Shown here: positions 61,232-64,000 of the stretch, piece by piece
Layout: each line of letters opens with the position of its first letter
Position numbering within the stretch: the first letter of the stretch is position 1
Made by a program: the position numbers and the translations under genes
NCBI GenBank assembly: GCA_035687245.1
Contig: DASRYH010000008.1
Span: 62,001-126,000, forward strand
DNA from: DASRYH01 sp035687245
GTDB lineage: Bacteria; Actinomycetota; Coriobacteriia; Anaerosomatales; PHET01
Direction: 5' to 3'
DNA length: 64,000 nt
The notes under the pieces: generated by a model
Told to the model about the DNA's origin: nothing
Databases searched by the model: none
Seen by the model: only the letters and a program-made list of their open reading frames with translations

Positions 61232-61266
61232 CGACCCGCCGCGGCCTGTTCCGGCCCGGCGGGTCG
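61232..61266 (+). terminator. Terminator after the hem cluster
   Basis: CGACCCGCCG pairs with CGGCGGGTCG around an inner CGGCC/GGCC pairing, followed by TTCTACTC. Confidence 0.75.
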
Positions 61267-61385
61267 TTCTACTCTGGCGCAAGATGGATGTGCGGCGAGT
61301 GGGATAATCACTTGGAACGGCCTGCGTGTGGAGCGGGCCGGAGTTGTCGAGGAGTCATACCCGGCCTGCCGAAAGGAACGCATCC

Positions 61386-63308
61386 GTGTTCAACCGTGGC
61401 CTTACCGAACCTCTTCCTGCAGAGACCACCGCCGCACTGGCCGAGCGTGCGAGCGCTTCGCGCCGCTCGGTGCTCACGGCTACGAGTCTTGCCGCGTCAG
61501 GGCACCCGGGCGGCTCGTTTTCCTCGATGGAGATGTACACGCTGCTCTACTCGCTCGCGCGGCTGCGGCCGACGGAGCCGCGCTGGGAGGGCCGAGACCG
61601 CATCGTCGTCTCCCACGGGCACACGTCTCCGGGTGTCTACTCCGCGCTCGCGTCCGCGGGCTTCTTCCCGATGGAGCAGTTCGAGGCGCACTTTCGGCAG
61701 GCGGGAAGCATCTTCGAGGGGCACGTCGAGCGCTCTGTCCCCGGCATCGAGTGGTCGAGCGGCAACCTCGGCCAGGGCCTTTCGGCAGGTGTGGGTCTCG
61801 CGATCGGGGCGAAGCTCGCTGGGGCAGAGTGGCACACCTACGTCTGCATGAGCGATGGCGAACAGATGAAGGGGCAGGTCGGAGAGGCGCGGCGCCTCGC
61901 GGTCATGCGCGGGCTCGACAACATCACGGCGCTCGTCGACTGGAACCGCGTACAGATTTCAGGTCATACGTACGAGATCATGAACGTACCGGTGCGTGAG
62001 GACTGGGAGGCCGACGGCTGGACCACCTTCGAGTGCGACGGTCACGACATCGTGGCCCTGCACGCGGCCATCGTGGCAGCCCGGTCGGCACAAGGCCCGG
62101 CAGTCGTGTTGGCGCACACGCTGATAGGCAAGGGCGTCTCGTTCATGGAGGACGTTCCCGAGTTCCACGGTCGCGGTCTGACCGCCGAAGAGTACACGCG
62201 TGCGATGGCCGAGCTTGGTGGCGACGCCGCCGATCTCGACCGCGCACGCGACGCCAGAACCCAGCCCTGTTCGGTCGCAGCGCTGCCGCACGCCACCCCG
62301 CTGGTGGCTCTCTCGACCGGTGAACCGCGCGAGTACTCCAGCGAGAAGGCGACCGACAACCGTTCGGCCTGGGGTAACGCGCTGGTCGATCTCGCGCAGG
62401 CCAATCCCGAGACTCCCATCGCGGTGCTGGACTGCGATCTCGCGGTCTCGGTCAAGACCGACGGCTTTGCGAAGGTGCGGCCTGACGGCTTCATCCAGTG
62501 CGGAGTCGGTGAGCACAACGCAGCCACAGTCTCGGGCGCAATGTCGACCGTTCCTGGCGTCGTGGCGGCGTGGTCGGACTTCGGGGCCTTCGGCATCGAT
62601 GAGGTCTACAACCAGCAGCGCCTGAACGACATCAACGGTGCCGCCGTGAAGCTCATCGTGACGCACTGCGGGCTCGACGTGGGCGAGGACGGCAAGACGC
62701 ACCAGTGCATCGACTATGTGGGCGCCATGCGCGAGCTACCGGGTTGGCGAGTCATAGTGCCGGCCGATCCCAACCAGACCGACCGCGGTGTGCGGGCGAT
62801 GTTTGCCACCGCCGGCTGTGTAGCGATGGTGATGGGCCGCAGCAAGCTTGCGGTACTTGAGGACGAGGACGGCGCGCCCCTCTTCGGCGGCGACTACCGC
62901 TTCACCTTCGGCGAGGTCGCGTGGGCGAGGCGGGGGAGCGAGGCTGCGATTCTCACGATGGGCACGGTCGCTGGGGCTGCCGTACGCGCCGCTGACGCGC
63001 TCGCTGCCGAAGGAATCGAGGTGGCGGTGGGAATCGTCGCAACTCCACTGGAAATCGACGCACAGGGGCTCAGAGAGGCCGCCGCGACCGGGCTTGTCGT
63101 CACCGCTGAGGACCACAACGCGCGTAGCGGCCTGGGGGCCTCGGTCGCCGAATGGATCGCTGACACCAACGCCGATGCGCGCCTCGTGCGTCTTGGAGTC
63201 GAGAGCTACCAGAGCTCGGGTGCGGCATCGGCGCTACTTAGTGCTGCGGGCCTCGACGAAGCGGGCATCGCAGCTAGGGTTCGCGCGGCCCTGGAGATCG
63301 TCGGGTAG
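61386..63308 (+). CDS. tkt: Transketolase
   Basis: 640 residues from GTG 61386, preceded by CCGAAAGGAACG. A thiamine-diphosphate enzyme that moves two-carbon units in the pentose phosphate pathway. The N-terminal PP domain has ASGHPGGSFSS, VVSHGHTSPGVYSAL, WSSGNLGQGLSAGVGLAIGAK and SDGEQMKGQ. The Pyr domain has QCGVGEHNAATVSGAM with the catalytic Glu, and THCGLDVGEDGKTHQ. The lengths of the two parts indicate a single-chain enzyme rather than the split N/C form. The 3' end lies three bases from the converging hydrogenase-protease gene. Confidence 0.94.
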   Translation: MFNRGLTEPLPAETTAALAERASASRRSVLTATSLAASGHPGGSFSSMEMYTLLYSLARLRPTEPRWEGRDRIVVSHGHTSPGVYSALASAGFFPMEQFEAHFRQAGSIFEGHVERSVPGIEWSSGNLGQGLSAGVGLAIGAKLAGAEWHTYVCMSDGEQMKGQVGEARRLAVMRGLDNITALVDWNRVQISGHTYEIMNVPVREDWEADGWTTFECDGHDIVALHAAIVAARSAQGPAVVLAHTLIGKGVSFMEDVPEFHGRGLTAEEYTRAMAELGGDAADLDRARDARTQPCSVAALPHATPLVALSTGEPREYSSEKATDNRSAWGNALVDLAQANPETPIAVLDCDLAVSVKTDGFAKVRPDGFIQCGVGEHNAATVSGAMSTVPGVVAAWSDFGAFGIDEVYNQQRLNDINGAAVKLIVTHCGLDVGEDGKTHQCIDYVGAMRELPGWRVIVPADPNQTDRGVRAMFATAGCVAMVMGRSKLAVLEDEDGAPLFGGDYRFTFGEVAWARRGSEAAILTMGTVAGAAVRAADALAAEGIEVAVGIVATPLEIDAQGLREAAATGLVVTAEDHNARSGLGASVAEWIADTNADARLVRLGVESYQSSGAASALLSAAGLDEAGIAARVRAALEIVG

Positions 63309-63311
63309 CGG

Positions 63312-63896
63312 TTACTCGGCAGCTTCGGCGGTCTGACCCATATCGGCATCTGGCATCGGCGCGAAGGTGCGAAGCGCCGCAATGATCTGTGCGTTGACGT
63401 CAGAACCCTCGCGAGGCGTGGGCACGACGTCGAGCTTGGAGAGCTCATCGAGCGTGGCGGCGAGTGCGATCGGCAGCGCTGCCTCGCAGGCCGGCGAGAG
63501 CTCGAGCACGAACTCCTCGATGCGCTCGATCTGGACGCCGATGACCACAGCCGAAGGCATGTCGTCGATGATCAGCGCCGCGTTCTGCAGCACGTCGGCC
63601 AGGCGCATGTCGTGAAGCGAGTGCAGCACCTGGTTAGGCGCGATCTCCTCAGGGCTCATGATGACGACCGTGCCCGCAGGATGCTCTGTGCCCTGCACTG
63701 CGTCGATGACTACCAGGTGATCGATGTCGCGCAGGAGGTCGAGGATGCCAAGCCCCATCGTGCCCGCGTCGACGACCTCGACGTGCTCGGGGAAGTCGAA
63801 TCCCGCCATCAGGAGCTCAGCGACGCGCGGGCCGACGCCCTCGTCGCGCATGAGAGGGTTCCCGATACCCATCACGAGAATTCGACCGTTCGACAT
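63312..63896 (-). CDS. Hydrogenase maturation protease (HyaD/HybD/HupD family)
   Basis: A 194-residue endopeptidase that removes the C-terminal tail of a [NiFe] hydrogenase large subunit after nickel insertion. The MGIGNPLMRDEGVGPRVAE motif holds the first nickel-binding acidic residue, and VVIDAVQ and HSLHDMRLADVL supply the Asp and His ligands expected by family comparison. GAAAGGACGCAC precedes the ATG. It has a C-terminal extension beyond about residue 160. It is probably the last gene of a hydrogenase operon that lies past the window edge on the minus strand. Confidence 0.93.
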   Translation of the reverse strand: MSNGRILVMGIGNPLMRDEGVGPRVAELLMAGFDFPEHVEVVDAGTMGLGILDLLRDIDHLVVIDAVQGTEHPAGTVVIMSPEEIAPNQVLHSLHDMRLADVLQNAALIIDDMPSAVVIGVQIERIEEFVLELSPACEAALPIALAATLDELSKLDVVPTPREGSDVNAQIIAALRTFAPMPDADMGQTAEAAE

Positions 63897-63953
63897 GTGC
63901 GTCCTTTCGGCGGCAGGTGCATCCGCGGCGGCAGCTTGGCGTGAAAGCCAAGT

Positions 63954-64000
63954 CTAGTCGAACTCGCTGCGCGCGGCAGTGAGTTCGACAGAGGGAAGGT
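63954..64000 (-). CDS. Possible C-terminal end of an upstream gene (cut by window edge)
   Basis: On the minus strand a frame ending SVELTAARSEFD and TAG runs off the window and stops 57 bases before the hydrogenase-protease gene. The spacing suits a preceding gene of the same operon. The fragment is only about 15 codons, so it is a weak call. A small hairpin CTTGGC/GCCAAG lies between the two. Confidence 0.3.
   Translation of the reverse strand, partial: LPSVELTAARSEFD

Overview
The window is high-G+C bacterial chromosome with dense, mostly plus-strand gene packing, many GTG/TTG starts and strong AGGAGG-type ribosome sites. No rRNA, phage, transposase or CRISPR array is visible. The gene set suggests an anaerobic or microaerophilic monoderm with respiratory capacity: UbiD/UbiA/UbiX quinone genes, a c-type cytochrome lipoprotein, a hydrogenase maturation protease, CcdA, a corrinoid-enzyme activator, acetyl-CoA synthetase and a HemE-HemH-HemY haem branch. 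My best guess is an Actinobacteriota lineage near Coriobacteriia. This is inference; no marker in the window proves it.

Layout. 1-4.4 kb: lower glycolysis (gap 3' end, pgk, tpiA, gpmI) then secG. 4.8-10.7 kb: a complete oligopeptide ABC transporter (oppABCDF), followed by tRNA-Leu. 11-15.2 kb: secreted proteins (GH26-type hydrolase, RlpA-like protein, phospholipase C-like protein). 15.2-19.1 kb: LysE exporter, a radical-SAM-like protein missing a cluster cysteine, a B12-type radical SAM enzyme and a PLP aminotransferase. 19.1-21.8 kb: AarF/UbiB-like kinase and PHP phosphoesterase. 21.9-25.9 kb: membrane-anchored chelatase-like protein, thioredoxin, CsoR-family repressor, cation efflux and EamA permeases. 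26-31.8 kb: sigma-54, histidine kinase, sigma-54 activator, a small zinc-ribbon membrane protein behind a consensus -24/-12 promoter, then an HMA protein and CcdA. 31.9-35.7 kb: STAS/kinase fusion, nitroreductase, HAD and phosphodiesterase. 35.7-40.9 kb: quinone genes, glycosyltransferase and TM2 protein. 41-42.8 kb: three tRNAs and an acyltransferase. 42.9-45.6 kb: a secreted-protein gene bracketed by 192-bp direct repeats. 45.7-53.3 kb: cytochrome, TerC, lipid kinase, RNase D, metallopeptidase, xseAB, HIT and corrinoid activator. 53.9-61.2 kb: acs, hemE, hemH and two tandem hemY. 61.4-64 kb: transketolase and hydrogenase protease.

Two regulatory circuits stand out. First, the same ATACCCC/GGGGTAT palindrome lies between the -35 and -10 elements of three promoters: trxA, csoR (shared with the cation-efflux gene) and ccdA. 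The repressor encoded here has the two conserved cysteines of the family but alanine at the usual copper-ligand histidine. That points to a thiol or persulfide-responsive thioredoxin-CcdA regulon rather than a copper one. Second, rpoN, a kinase, a sigma-54 activator and a predicted sigma-54 target gene sit side by side, and rpoN itself has a possible -24/-12 element.

Other points of interest are the 192-bp repeats and their two dead gene ends, the tandem hemY paralogs, the degenerate chelatase-like membrane protein and the unusual radical-SAM pair.
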